A stretch of DNA of 64,000 bases, taken from NCBI GenBank assembly GCA_033977485.1, contig CM066991.1, positions 56,336,850 to 56,400,849 on the forward strand. Reading direction: 5' to 3'. Of this stretch, positions 33,823-45,500 are shown piece by piece. The notes beneath the pieces are model-generated. The model did no database searches and was not told the origin of the DNA. It was given only the letters and a program-made list of their open reading frames with translations. The translations under genes and the position numbers were made by a program. This DNA comes from Hydrangea macrophylla (Eukaryota > Streptophyta > Magnoliopsida > Cornales > Hydrangeaceae). Each line of letters starts with the position of its first letter. Positions within the stretch are counted from its first letter, which is position 1.

Positions 33823-36000
33823 AGGAAGGATCTTCCTTGGAACACATGCAAGGGAACATACCCAAGAGATACACCAAAAAATACAAGAAATCATTACACT
33901 AACATATTTTGAAAAAAAAAAAGAGAGTTTAGAGAGCTAGAGAGAAGAGCTTGGAAGATCTTCAAAGAAAGACTTTTGAGGATAGTTTGGAGGTGATCCT
34001 CTAACCACAAATTATTTATTTACTCTCTTTCTTTTGAATCTCTAATCCTAAAATCTTTTGTTATTTTCTTTGTTTGTCAAGTAAACTTAGGAGTCCTTGT
34101 TTCTAATTCTTTCTTCTATTTCTTTTGTTTATGTTCTTCTCTTGAGATTCTTGGAGATCTTCAATATCTCTCTTGATCTCTTGAGTATGATCCTTTGAAT
34201 CCCATGTAAGCTTATGCTTTACATGAGAGTCAAAATTTGATCATCACTTTATTTCATATAGATGAATCCAAGTCCATACTCATGACTTGGATCCTCTAAA
34301 CTTGGTATTTCATGAAGTCATTTCCATATTCTCTTTGAAACTTATGAGCATTAGTCATGTCTTCATCTCCAATGACCATCAAATGATAGGAGAAAATGTT
34401 TTTTGAGTCTAAGCCCATCTCTATGGTTTAGAGTCCTCATTTTGAGATTTCATGAAGTCTATTCATACTTCATTGAAACCTACAAATATGAAGGTCTTTA
34501 GTCTCCAATGACCATCAAATGGTAGGATAAAATGGTTTAGTTTAAGTCCAACTTCATGGTTTATAGTTGGGGTTAACAAATAAAGTTGAACTTGGCAAAT
34601 GAAAACAGTGAGTTCATAAACTATTTTTGATCAAAGATTTCTAGTTCGAAATCTAACCATTGAAATCGAGTGAAACCAACGGGAAAGTGTCAATAACACA
34701 ACATTCTACCACTGTGATTTTTGTTTTAAGGTGGTTTCATGTTTAAAATGGTTTGGTCATGAGTTTTGGAAAGTAACAACAATCTGCCCAGAATTTCAGT
34801 ACAGCAATACTCTTTTGAAATAAATAAATCGGGATTTTCATAGGGTGTTTGTGACCCAAAATAATTTTTTCTAAGTAGATTAATGTGTTAGGAAGTCACC
34901 CTAAAAAGAACAAAGTATTTCTAATCTTTTTACTATTTTTAAAAAATCATGTAAGAATTCTGGACGGAAGGTTGTAGAATGCTGAGTGATGCCTGGTTTT
35001 TGTCCAATTCCCAGAGATCCAACCGTTGAAACTTTGATTTTCTTTTTGGGTTGTAAACTATACTCACAGAGGCATATCATATCCAAAAATCATTAAGACC
35101 AACCGTTGAAAACATGGTTTTTCCATTTTTCAAGACCCGATCTGTTCTCAGCAAATTTTAAAATTCTGAAATAGTTTTAATCAATCTTATGAATAATGGC
35201 TTCGATGATACTTTCATGAGTTAAGGTTCAAACCTTGTTTCAGTAATGATTATTTAAATTTGAAATCAAAGTCTAAGAGTATGTCATAACTTATTCTTGT
35301 TCATGTATATATTCATCCATATGATTTGACATTTGTAATTAGAATTTAGTTGCTCTAGATTTAATCATATTTGATAGATTTAAGCTAGAAGCCTAGGATT
35401 ATTATCTAAGATCCAATTTTACATTTTGTATATCATATGGACTAACTCGTTGTTTTGTAGCGCATTTGAGGTACAATCTCACATCTCTTCTCTAGTTTAT
35501 TAAATTCTTTGATTTTATTTGATTTTCGACTTAATGCGCGACACCTTAGAATTAGGTTTCTGCCTTATGTGTATATGTGATTAGAGACTCTTTTTTAGGG
35601 TTTTCTTTTGTTTGTATGCATTGCACGTTTAATATCGCTGCTGGATCCCGGGTGAGTTCACTTGTTCTCTATTGCATATCATATCGCTTGCTACCTGAAT
35701 TACGTGGTTTTTGAATGATATTTTGTCAATTGCAATTTTACACCCCTTTGGACATGCTTTTGTAATGTATATTTATACATACGTATTAATTGAGGGCACA
35801 TTTAAATTAATAATTCGATTAAAAGGATGTTAAGTAGAGGCCTATCGCGAGATAGGATGAAAAGGGGTGTTTTAGTCCATTGGGCTCCTTCCCTTTTCAT
35901 TCCATAATCCCCGGACCTAGTCAAATCTTTGGTTTCGCGAAAGATCAGTTTCCTTTTTTTTATAAATGGTTTCTTAATTTTCCTTTTAAAAATTAAGTGG

Positions 36001-36005
36001 CGACT
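36001..36005. repeat. Tat2 target-site duplication, left copy (CGACT)
   Basis: CGACT precedes TGTAGACACC and recurs at 59693-59697. It lies inside the LTR sequence GTGGCGACTCATTTG of Tat1, seen uninterrupted at 18233-18247. Confidence 0.92.
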
Positions 36006-36541
36006 TGTAGACACCCCAATTTTGACCAAGCGTCAAATCCAGGGATTGGTTACCTCTCAAAGACCGATGATGGCGATGTCCGCGACGTTCGAAGATTTTC
36101 CAAGAAATTCAAAACCCTCAAGAAGTTCTTCAAGTTAAAATACAAAATTAAAAATAAAAAGGGAGAGGATTCGGGCATTCGGGAGGAAAACTTGAATGAT
36201 GAAGAACGTGTGAAAAACCCAGTCTGGGAATCCGTTTTCTTTCTAAAGAAAAGAGAATTAATAAACAAAAAAAAAGGGGGAGAGAGAAAGAGGGAGTTTC
36301 CTTGGAAGAAAAAAAAAAGGGAGGACAAAATAAATAGAAAGTTTTTTTTTTTTTTTAAAAAAAAAAGAGAAAATACAAAAGAAAAAAGTATATTAAAAAA
36401 TATACCATGCACATGGTTGATACCATGCACATGGGGGATCTTAATGCAAATATATACATACATAGAATAAAAATTTTGGTTTACACCAACATATTTTTGA
36501 AAAATCAAAAAGAGGGACAAAAATCAGTTAGCCCCGGCACG

Positions 36542-36617
36542 CGGAAAACGCGGCGGCACTCACTGAGTGCCGCGCCGGCACTCTCTGTTTGCCGCCCGGC
36601 ACTCAGTGAGTGCCGCT
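36542..36617. promoter_or_regulatory. Dyad motif cluster in Tat2 5' LTR
   Basis: Three motif copies (GGCACTCACTGAGTGCC, GGCACTCTCTGTTTGCC, GGCACTCAGTGAGTGCC) end about 97 bp upstream of the TATA box. The 3' LTR has a fourth copy. Confidence 0.78.
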
Positions 36618-36713
36618 GGCTGTAACATACTGCATTTTTTCACATGTTCTAGAAGAAAACCTTGCACATGGGTCTCCACCCGAATTTACCCATCTATCCC
36701 TGGAATAATGGCC

Positions 36714-36721
36714 TATATAAA
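36714..36721 (+). promoter_or_regulatory. TATA box of Tat2 5' LTR
   Basis: TATATAAA in GCCTATATAAACAAAACC; identical in the 3' LTR at 57004-57011. Confidence 0.72.
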
Positions 36722-37399
36722 CAAAACCTTCTCTTCCATTTTGGGGGACTTGAACTTGAAAAAATCAATATACACACATACACAAAAATCATATAGAGAG
36801 AGAGAGAGAAGAAGAATTTCTTGAAGAACTTGAAGAACTTGAAGAACTTTGAAGAGAACTTGGAAATCTTGGAAGATCTTCACAAGAAGTTGAAGAAATA
36901 CTTGAGGTCATAGAGGTAACCTCTTAATCCTTGATAGAATTAGGACAATTCAATCACAAGTTCATAGTTCTAGGAACTTTTTCACATTTTCAAAACCTCT
37001 CTTCTTATCCCATTTCATCACACACCACCAAGAACTTGTGATTGAATCTCATGACATTTCATCAATTTGGATCTAATTAATGCTTTGGGTTTAAGACAAA
37101 TTCAACTTTGAAGAGTTTGATATTCTTAGTTTTCTAAGTAATCCTTAATTTTCCTTATTTCTAATTCATTCAAAAGGTGCATGAGGTCTTCCATACCTCA
37201 TTGAACCTCTTTGAATTTGATTCCTTAATTTCCTATGATCTTATGATCCATATGGAGATTAGAATGAATCATAGTCCTAATATACATATAGTTACCAAGA
37301 TTCAAGTCTTAATCCATGACTTGAACCTCCTCACTAAGAACCTTATGGAATCTTTACTATATTCCAATGAGGTTTAAGTAGATTTTAACTCCATTTAGA

Positions 37400-37840
37400 C
37401 TCCAATGACCATCAAAATGGTAGGAGAAAATGTGTTAGTTCAAGTATATTCCCATGATTTGGACTAATCTTTCCCTTAGGTTTTGAGAAGTTTCTTTCAT
37501 ACTTCGTATAAAACCTACATAGGAGTATGTCTCTAACTCCAATGACCATCAAATGGTAGGAGTGATAAGTTGAATTCAAGCTTGGGTCCATAGGCTTGAT
37601 GTTCTTTATTTGAGGATTTTGTGAAGTTCATTTCAATATTTCATCAAAATCCATAAGTGAAAGGTGATTTAAAACTCCAATGACCATTAAGTGGTAGGAG
37701 TAGTGACTTGAATCCAAACTTTTATCCATGGATTTAAATTTATTATTCTTTGGATCTTGTGAAATCCATGCTATATTTTATTAAAATCTATGAGCATATA
37801 TATGCCTTTTAGTCTTCAATGACCATCAAATGGTAGAAGA
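37400..37840 (+). repeat. Diverged 138-bp tandem repeats inside Tat2 LTR
   Basis: Four units spaced 135-140 bp apart (about 37402, 37537, 37677, 37816) each contain TCCAATGACCATCAAATGGT or a variant, whose core ACCAT-CAA-ATGGT is a dyad. The third unit keeps only ACCA/TGGT. Tat1 LTRs carry two such units. Confidence 0.75.
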
Positions 37841-39408
37841 AGTAGTTTGGTTTGAGCCCCAACTTCATGTTTTTAATAGTTGTGGTCAATCAACAAAGTT
37901 GAACTAGCAAAGAAGAAAAACAGTGGGTTTACAAACTATTTTTGATCAAAGATTTTTAGTTCGAAATCTAACCGTTGAAATCAAGTGAAACCAACGGAAA
38001 AGTGTCAATAACACATTGTTTTACCACTGTGATTTTTGTTTTAGCAAGATTTTGTGATTAGAGGGGTTTGATCATGGTTTTTGTGAGCTAATTACAATCT
38101 GTCCAAAGTTTTAGAATACTTTCAGAACAGTAAGTCCGTTTTGAAATCAATAAATCAGAACCTTAATAACGTTTTCGGGGTCTCAAATAATTTTTTATAA
38201 GTACCTTAATGTGTTAGGAAGATACCCTAAAAAGATCTAAGTGTTTCTCATTTTTTTACTATTTTTAGAAAATCATACAAGATCTCTGGACAGAGAGTTG
38301 CAAAATCCTGAGTGAGGTCTAGTATTTTCCATATTCCCGGAGATCTAACCGTTGAAATCTCGATTTTCTTTTTGGGTTAGAAACTAGACTCACAGAGGCA
38401 TAACATATCCAAAAATCATTAGGATCTAACCGTTGAAAGTAATTTATTCCTATTTTTGAACGTCTGGTCTGCTCTCTGTAATTCCTAAAAAACTGCTACT
38501 ATTTTTGTCTAATCTTATTTATTCCAACTCAAATGATCTCCTAATGTCTTGAGACCCAAACCATGTTTTGAATAATGATAACTTAGCTTAAATCCAGAGG
38601 CTAAGTGATCCAAATTAGTGAATAAATTCATGTCTCATTCTTGTTCATAATCATTCATTCATTCATTCATATACATTGATGCTTATAGTTAGAGCTAGTT
38701 CTTGGATAAAGTTGGACTTAGTTGAATTTAATTGAACATGACTTAAGATTGATTACTTTTTTGATATTATATCTAGTATAAGGCATGTGTACTAACCTTT
38801 GTTTTGTAGCGCTTTGAGGTACAATTTCTCAACCCTTCTCTAGTTTGATTTACTTCATTGATTTTAATTGATTTTTCGACCCCATGTGCGACACCTTAGC
38901 TTAGGTTTTGCCTTATGTGAATATATGAATTAGAGACTTTTTTTTTTAGAAATTTTGTTCTTGCATGCATTGCACGTTTGATATTCGCGGCTGGATCCCG
39001 GGTATATTTTCTAGTTCTCTATTGCATATCATGTTGTTTGCTACTTGTATTACGTGGCTTATGAATGATATTTTGCCGTTAGCAATTTTACACCATTTCA
39101 ACATGCTTGTGTGATGTATATGTATATATGTATTAATTGAGGGCATGCTTAGATTAATAATTTGATTAAAAAGGATGTTGAGTAGAGGCCTATCATGAGA
39201 TAGGATGAAAGGGGGTGTTTTAGCCCGCCGGGCTCCTTCCCCTTTCATTCCATAATCCCCGGATCCAGTTTATCTTTGGTTTCGCAAAAGATCAGTTTCC
39301 TTTTAAATGGTTTCTTAATTTTTCCTTTTAAAAATTAAGTGGCGACTCTTTGAATTTGAAAAATGTTTTAAAAGTGGGTAGAAAGAATAACCTGCGGTAT
39401 CCACAATC

Positions 39409-39458
39409 TGGCGACTCTGCTGGGGATCGAACCTAGAATCTCTGGTTTCGCAGACCAG
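39409..39458 (+). promoter_or_regulatory. Tat2 primer-binding site, extended tRNA-Arg match
   Basis: TGGCGACTCTGCTGGGGA, then TCGAACCTAGAATCTCTGG, then TTTCGCAGACCAG. The reverse complement reads as a tRNA 3' half: anticodon arm CTGGT-CTGCGAA-ACCAG, variable loop, T-arm with TTCGATC loop, acceptor strand, G and CCA. One base (T for C) weakens the T-stem copy. The apparent anticodon GCG is what inosine-34 of tRNA-Arg(ICG) would give after reverse transcription. Confidence 0.82.
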
Positions 39459-40719
39459 AATTTCTGATTTTGGGTTCACTCGAGGATTAGACTTGAAAGC
39501 ATCCTTTTAATCGAATTAATTAATTTTTGTGTGCCCGTTGCATTGCACTTGCATGTTTCTCCAGTCGATTGCATGGAACTATGACCTTGGAGGCTCGGGG
39601 CAACCCGGTCGGTCAAGTCATCATGGGACCGTGTGATCACCCTTGATCTCGTACCATGTGTTGGTATATGAAGCATCCTATCGGGTGTGTGTCATGGGTC
39701 CCTTTATTTGACCAAAACCCGGCTATTGCATGGTAGCTTCTATAGAACCTTTCAAAAATTAGGAAATCAATTCTTGATTAGGATTATGTGCTAGGGAGTT
39801 TTGTATGCCCGTAAGGGATTATTTGAGATGATGACGATGCTTGCTTGATGGAATATGTGTAAACTCTTAATCACTTTTGAGCAATTCCTTTTCATGTCCT
39901 ATGACATTTAAGAATAAGCCCAAATCTTGATTATAAGATTACATCTCTTGTACCATGTAAGCTAAGCATCATTGACCTTGTATGCATCCGAATTCATGAA
40001 GAGTATGACAATAATCCGATCATGTGATCCTCCTACCCAAAGAATTTTAAATACATTTTCGGAAGCAAATAGATTTTTGGTATCTTTATTCCAAGGCATT
40101 CAATCGCTCTTTCAAAATTTTTTGGAGTTCACTTTTGGATTAAAATTTCAAATCAACCATATTTGAAGGAAGAACTTAAAATTCTTGGAACCCAAAATTC
40201 TTGAAAGAGTTTGAAAAGTTTTACCAACTAAAGGAATGTTTTTTTTTTCAAAGCAAAATTTGGATCTAATCACCTTTTTGTTAAGGAATATAATCCAAGA
40301 AATCTCTGCAATTAAAGAAATCATTTTCAAATAAATTTCAAAAGCAAAGTTTCCACCCAATCACCTTTTGTTTAGAAGTATTGTTGTTTTCAAAGCTTCT
40401 TAAGGAATTTTGAAAAGATCCCATCATCTAGGGGAAATACTTGTTAAATGAATTTGAAAAACCTTGAAGGGGTAAAAAGGATCACAATGAAAGGAGAAAT
40501 TAGCACACTCAACATGGATGAGGATTTTATGTGCTTATGTGTTTATGTGTTAGGATTAGAATTTTCTTTTATTTTGCATATAGAATAGGCACACACACAC
40601 ACATGCATTTGCATCCGTGTGGCATATGAATCATTCATGAAAGCATATAAATCAATAATAAAAGTGAAAGAAATAATGGTAAAAAGGGAGAAAAAGTTGT
40701 TAAAATAATTAAAACAAAT
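39459..40719 (+). other. Tat2 leader
   Basis: About 1.26 kb of untranslated leader homologous to 18371-19510, with GGCTCGGGGCAACCCGGTCG at 39591. No gene is supported. Confidence 0.6.
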
Positions 40720-41117
40720 ATGGTTATAGGTAAAAAGATCGAATCAACTACGAGCATAGCCTGGTACAGAGATTCTACTGCAAGACTAGTGAGAAAAGAG
40801 ATGGCACAAGAGGCAAATGCGAGGGAAATGGCAGAGTTAAGGACAATGGTGGAACAGCAAGCGGGTCAAATGACTAGAATGATGACCATGATAGAAGCAC
40901 TAGCACGGCAACAGCCAGGCAATGATCCTCCTCACAGGGATGAAGATTGGTTTGATGAAACAGAAGGGATTAAAGCAAGGGAGAAACTAGAAAAGGAAAG
41001 GGCTGAGAAAGACAAGCTGATGGCTGAGAAAATGGAGAAGTTGGAAAGGGTGGTCCGAAAGGCCCATGGCGTTGACACCTATTTGTTAGAGTTAGAAGGG
41101 TTGTATGAGGGGGTTTG
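40720..41117 (+). pseudogene. gag: Tat2 gag N-terminal part, cut by S1
   Basis: The frame starts at ATG 40720 (MVIGKKIESTTSIAWYRDST). A charged coiled-coil-like segment follows (REMAELRTMVEQQAGQMTRM, then KLEKERAEKDKLMAEKMEKL), and it reaches LEGLYEGVC at the S1 insertion. After removal of S1 and one TSD copy the frame would resume at 42183 as EVLPAGFK. In Tat1 the same region is continuous (LEGLYDRVHETLPAGFK). The ATG is preferred because the Tat1 frame aligns from this codon. Confidence 0.85.
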
Positions 41118-42177
41118 TGTAACGCCCCGCAAAAAAAATAAAGGGTATTTTTATTAAAAATAAATAAAATGAATTACATTTGAGTGCCCAAAATTACATT
41201 TAAATTCATTTACATGGTTAGGACCCAAATAACTCGAACCCACACGGTACTCTAATGTGCTCCAATTTGACTGCTACCAATGGTACCTGCATCTAAAATA
41301 ACACACGGGGAAGTATACAATATGACAGGAATAATAAGGGCTCAAAAGTACAATGAACAACCACAACGGATCAATAAAATAGACCAATCACTCAATCCAC
41401 CCGTTCACACAATTTACCCGCTCACCCACAAGAGCCTCATACCAGGTTCCTCTTGGTCACATAGCAAAGAGTCACCTCACCTCACCTCACCCGTCACCAT
41501 TCCTTGGTCCCTGAGGCCTGTTGGACTGTTGGTAGGTGCTCATTGCTCATGTACCCTTTAGTCCCATAGCACTTAGCCAAAATAATATTATAATAACATA
41601 TAACCAAAAAGACATGAATTCCAATAAAAAGACAACATAAATCAAAAAGAGTACAAATAGGGATGACAAAGAAAATACTCCGGAGATTTAAGAGCATATC
41701 GTACACAACCCCGTACCTTAAAAATAATGTTGAGCAATTTCCAAACTCTCTGAAATATATGATTTTGTGAGTATATATGTAACTATATGTGTGTGTATCA
41801 ATATATGTGTGTATGTGTATAAACCAATATGGGTTTGTGTGTGTACTGCCGAGAGGGAGAGGGAGGATAGAGAGTTGTTGAGGATGGGAGGTGGTTGATG
41901 TGTATATATAAGCACTCATATGAGTGTGTGAATAAATAATATATGAGTGGTGTGTATAAATAAACTACTTAGTGCTTGGGGCACTAAGCATATAATGCAC
42001 AATACACAAACACCCACGCACTAAACTGCTTTTGGGTCCAAGATCACATAAGGAATCATCATGTGTGTTGAGCTCACGCGATGATACACACACGCAGGTA
42101 AAAATTATACTGCTCAAAATTTTAAATCTGGTATATTTTTTTAATTAAAAAGCGAAAATAAAATACGGGGTATTACA
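41118..42177 (-). mobile_element. S1: solo LTR inserted in Tat2 gag (1060 bp)
   Basis: Flanked by GTTTG at 41113-41117 and 42178-42182. It starts TGTAACGCCCCG and ends CGGGGTATTACA, a long imperfect terminal inverted repeat bounded by TG...CA. There is no internal coding region. A minus-strand TATA (TTATATATACA, 41911-41901) followed by a CT-rich stretch suggests that the LTR reads right to left. The type resembles LTRs of chromoviruses such as T1 (terminus TGTCACGCCCGG at 60470), but family identity is uncertain. Confidence 0.82.
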
Positions 42178-42182
42178 GTTTG

Positions 42183-42537
42183 TGAGGTATTGCCCGCAGG
42201 ATTCAAAATGCCTGTATTTGATAAGTTCGATGGAACAGGGAACCCTCGAAGCCACATTAGAATGTGTATAGGGGCATTTCAGCCTAGCGGTCTAAGCACG
42301 GTCATGATGGCAGTCTTGTTTCAACAGACGTTGACTGGGGCTGCTTTGTCTTGGTATCTCACTCTAGAACCGGGGAAGACTAGAAATTGGGAAGAAGTGG
42401 TAAAAGCGTTTGTGGCCCAATACGAATACAACCTAGACCTGGATGTTACTATCAGGGATTTGGAGACTACCCGACAGGGGAACAAAGAATCTTTTACTGA
42501 ATTTCTAAGCCGATGGAGGGGAAAGGCTGCAAGATGA
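42183..42537 (+). pseudogene. gag: Tat2 gag capsid segment before the frameshift
   Basis: Resumes gag after S1: LPAGFKMPVFDKFDGTGNPR, LTGAALSWYLTLEPGKTRNW, DLDVTIRDLETTRQGNKES, FLSRWRGKAA. A single-base deletion near 42531 relative to Tat1 (GCTGCA-AGATG against GCCGCGAAGATG) ends this frame at 42537 and moves gag into the frame of the long downstream ORF. Confidence 0.86.
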
Positions 42538-45500
42538 TACAAAGGCCGACTGAAAAAGAGCAAATCCGAATGCTGCTGAAGAACCTCCAACCCGTTTATC
42601 AGGAGAAGATGAGGTTCCAATCCCTCAATACTTTCGCCGAGTTATTTGATGTAGGAACCAGAATCGAAGATGCAATACATGAAGGGGTCATCAAAAAAGA
42701 GGAGCCAGTGAACAGGTACAGGCGGCCGAACTATGGAGCAGGAGGAGGACATCCGGGAGGTCATTCAGGATCTACGGATGTGAACGCACTGAGCGAACCC
42801 GAGAAAAAATTTGATATAACCAGAAGTTACCCAAAGAGGGGAGGGGATAAGCCTTTAAGGAGGTTTTCAGAATTGGGAGTATCCTTGTCCACGGCTCTCG
42901 ATAGGCTGGTGGCAAAAGGACATCTTCGCCTACTGGAGCCGCGACCCAGACCAAATCCACCACCTCCAAATTTTAAATCTGATTTATATTGCAAGTTCCA
43001 CCAGGAGCAGGGGCACTCAACTGACCGGTGTTTAAGACTAAGGCATGAGATTCAAGATTTGATTGATAAGAAAATAATATCTGAACCGCCCGCCAACCCG
43101 CCAAATGTTACCAGAAACCCACTACCTGATCATCATGCCATACCACCACCCAGAATTTACTACTTGGGAAATGGGGAGAACTCTTTTGATCCATCAACAT
43201 TGATCACTAAGTTGGGAAGACCGAGAAAAGCTTATCAGATGTTGGAGGATTTGCAAATCTGCACTCTAAAAGGGTTGGTAGATGAAGGCAAAGGGAAGGA
43301 AATAGAAGGGACTGTTGACGCAGATTGGTGGGCACCTGAAGCTGACAATTCACTTTGGTACAAAGGAGACAATATTCAGGATCCCAATAAGGTTAAGGAG
43401 GACCTTTGGTATGAAAGTGAGGAGGAAAGTTTGAAAATTGTTGAAGCACAGGAGGGACTTTGGGTCAAAGAAGGTATCAGTCACCTCACACGATCTGGGA
43501 GGCATTTTAAACCACACGAACTTGAAGAGGATCACCCAGGACAGGAAATGAATAAAGGGAAAGGGAAACTGAATGAGGAAGAAGAGGAAGACAGAGTCTT
43601 AAGACAGATGAAGAAGACACAGGCAAATATCACTATTTGGGGGTTGTTAATCGCTTCCAAGCGTCATAGGCAAGCAGTCCTTGACGCTCTCAATCAGTCA
43701 GACGTCTCCATCGATGTTACTCTAGAAGATCTCGTCGGCATGATCGGCAGAAGTCCAACCCTTGCTATATCATTCTCTAAAGCTGATTTACCTCCTGGGG
43801 GACCTGTTTTCAATAAGCCGTTGCACATCACCGTTGAGTGCCTAGGAAATTCTCTACCTGCTTGCCTCGTCGACAACGGGTCTGCATTAAATGTATGCCC
43901 TTTTCGAACAGCTAAAAGGATGGGGCTCGATGAATCTACATTTATACCATCGGAACAAAGGGTGAGGGCTTACGATAATACGCTACGGGCAGTGATGGGG
44001 ATCATCTTTCTGAATCTCTCTGTCGGGACTGGTGAAAGGGAAACAGAATTCCAAATCATTGACATTCCTGCATCATTTAACCTGCTTCTGGGAAGGCCGT
44101 GGCTTGATAGTTTGGGTGCCATTCCATCAACCATCCATCAAAAAGTTAAATACATTTGGAAAAACAAGGTATGCGATCTTCTGGGGGATAGCTGGATAAA
44201 TGTGTCTGGGGCCTCATCAAGTGCTCCGATTTTAGAAGTACAGATACAAGAAGGTGAAGCAAGTTTGGGTGGGTTTGAGTTCATTAAAGTCATAGAAGAG
44301 GGGAAGCCGAAGGAGTTTTTACCACTGTATTTTGATCAATACGCCAGTCCATTGGTGGCCGGGATCATGAGAAAAATGGGGTTCTTCCCAGGGATGGGTT
44401 TAGGTAAGAAACACCAAGGATTGTCAGAATTCCCAAATATCGTTACACAAACCCACACCCATGGGCTAGGATACTCACCAACCAAGGAAGAGTTGAAGAA
44501 AAAGAAGAAAGCAACGGATGCACCACTGGAACCATACCTGAAAACTCTTAATGGATACTTCGTCAAGCAAGGGGAAGATTTTCCGTTTTGTGGTTTTCCA
44601 GAGCCATGGTTGGATAAAGCAGAGAAGCGTAAGAAGCCGGGATTCGAGATCTTCTTTGCACATGACTTCTCTGATTATGAAGACCCTTATCTTCAGCAGC
44701 CTGCAAAATCAGCCATTACTCAGGACTGGGTCTGTACTATGGATGGCTCGACAATGAAGAACCTGCTAGAAGAAGGATGCGAGAAGATCGAAAAAGGGAG
44801 CTCTGCAGAGATCAAGGATGAAGGTAAGAAAAGTCGGGATAAAGAAGACAGTAATGGAAATAAAGAAAAGGAGAAGCCAGCGTATGAAGGAAAACAAGAC
44901 GAAGTGGAAATAGAGGAGATCATTCAGGAAGAGGAACGGGAAGATCATTTCATCACTGATATGGGAGGGGAAAGCAAGAAAGAGTGGGTCTTTGAGTCTA
45001 GTGATAGGTACCCCCCTCACCCAGAGTCTGTATTGGCCCAAATGAGGTGTCTTTCCATTTCTATGTCTGTTGTAATTGCTCCCAAGAAAGTTAATGAGAA
45101 TGTGACTAATTCTGCTTACTTGACTGAGCATACTAATAACTGTGATGCATGTGATGAAAATGATGAAATACCTCATGAATTGCAAAAACTAATTGAAAAA
45201 GAAAATGAACCTGCATGCAAAATCATGGAAAGCACTTTAACCATTAATATGGGAAATGAAGATAATCCACAAAATGTTTCTATTGGCTCCACACTTAACA
45301 ATGAGGAAAGCGAAGAATTAATCCATCTATTGAAAGAATTCAAAGATGTCTTTGCATGGTCTTATGATGATATGCCAGGAATTGATCCAGAAATTGTCCA
45401 ACACCATATTCCCCTTTTCCCAAATTCAAAACCTGTAAAACAAAAATTGAGGCGAATGAGGCCTGAATGGGCGCTTAAAGTGAAAGAGGAGGTTGAAAAG

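Larger units (their letters stand above)
33102..36005 (+). repeat. Tat1 3' LTR, main part
   Basis: Matches 15359-18239 or so of the 5' LTR with few differences and breaks off inside AAGTGGCGACT where Tat2 is inserted. The last 79 bp of the LTR are at 59698-59776. It contains a dyad cluster at 33369-33711, with one more motif copy than the 5' LTR, and TATA at 33815-33822. Confidence 0.92.
36006..39405 (+). repeat. Tat2 5' LTR (3400 bp)
   Basis: From TGTAGACACCCC to ...GGTATCCACA, nearly identical to 56276-59692. The start and the 3' half resemble the Tat1 LTR, so the families are related. It contains a dyad cluster (36542-36617), TATA at 36714, a GA microsatellite near 36796 and four diverged 138-bp repeats (37400-37840). 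Confidence 0.93.

Noticed and set aside
35929..36520. ORFs spanning the Tat1/Tat2 LTR junction
   Set aside because: They cross an insertion boundary and lysine-rich simple sequence; not genes.
41280..41919. ORFs inside S1
   Set aside because: Low-complexity translations of an LTR; no domain recognised and no full-length parent seen.
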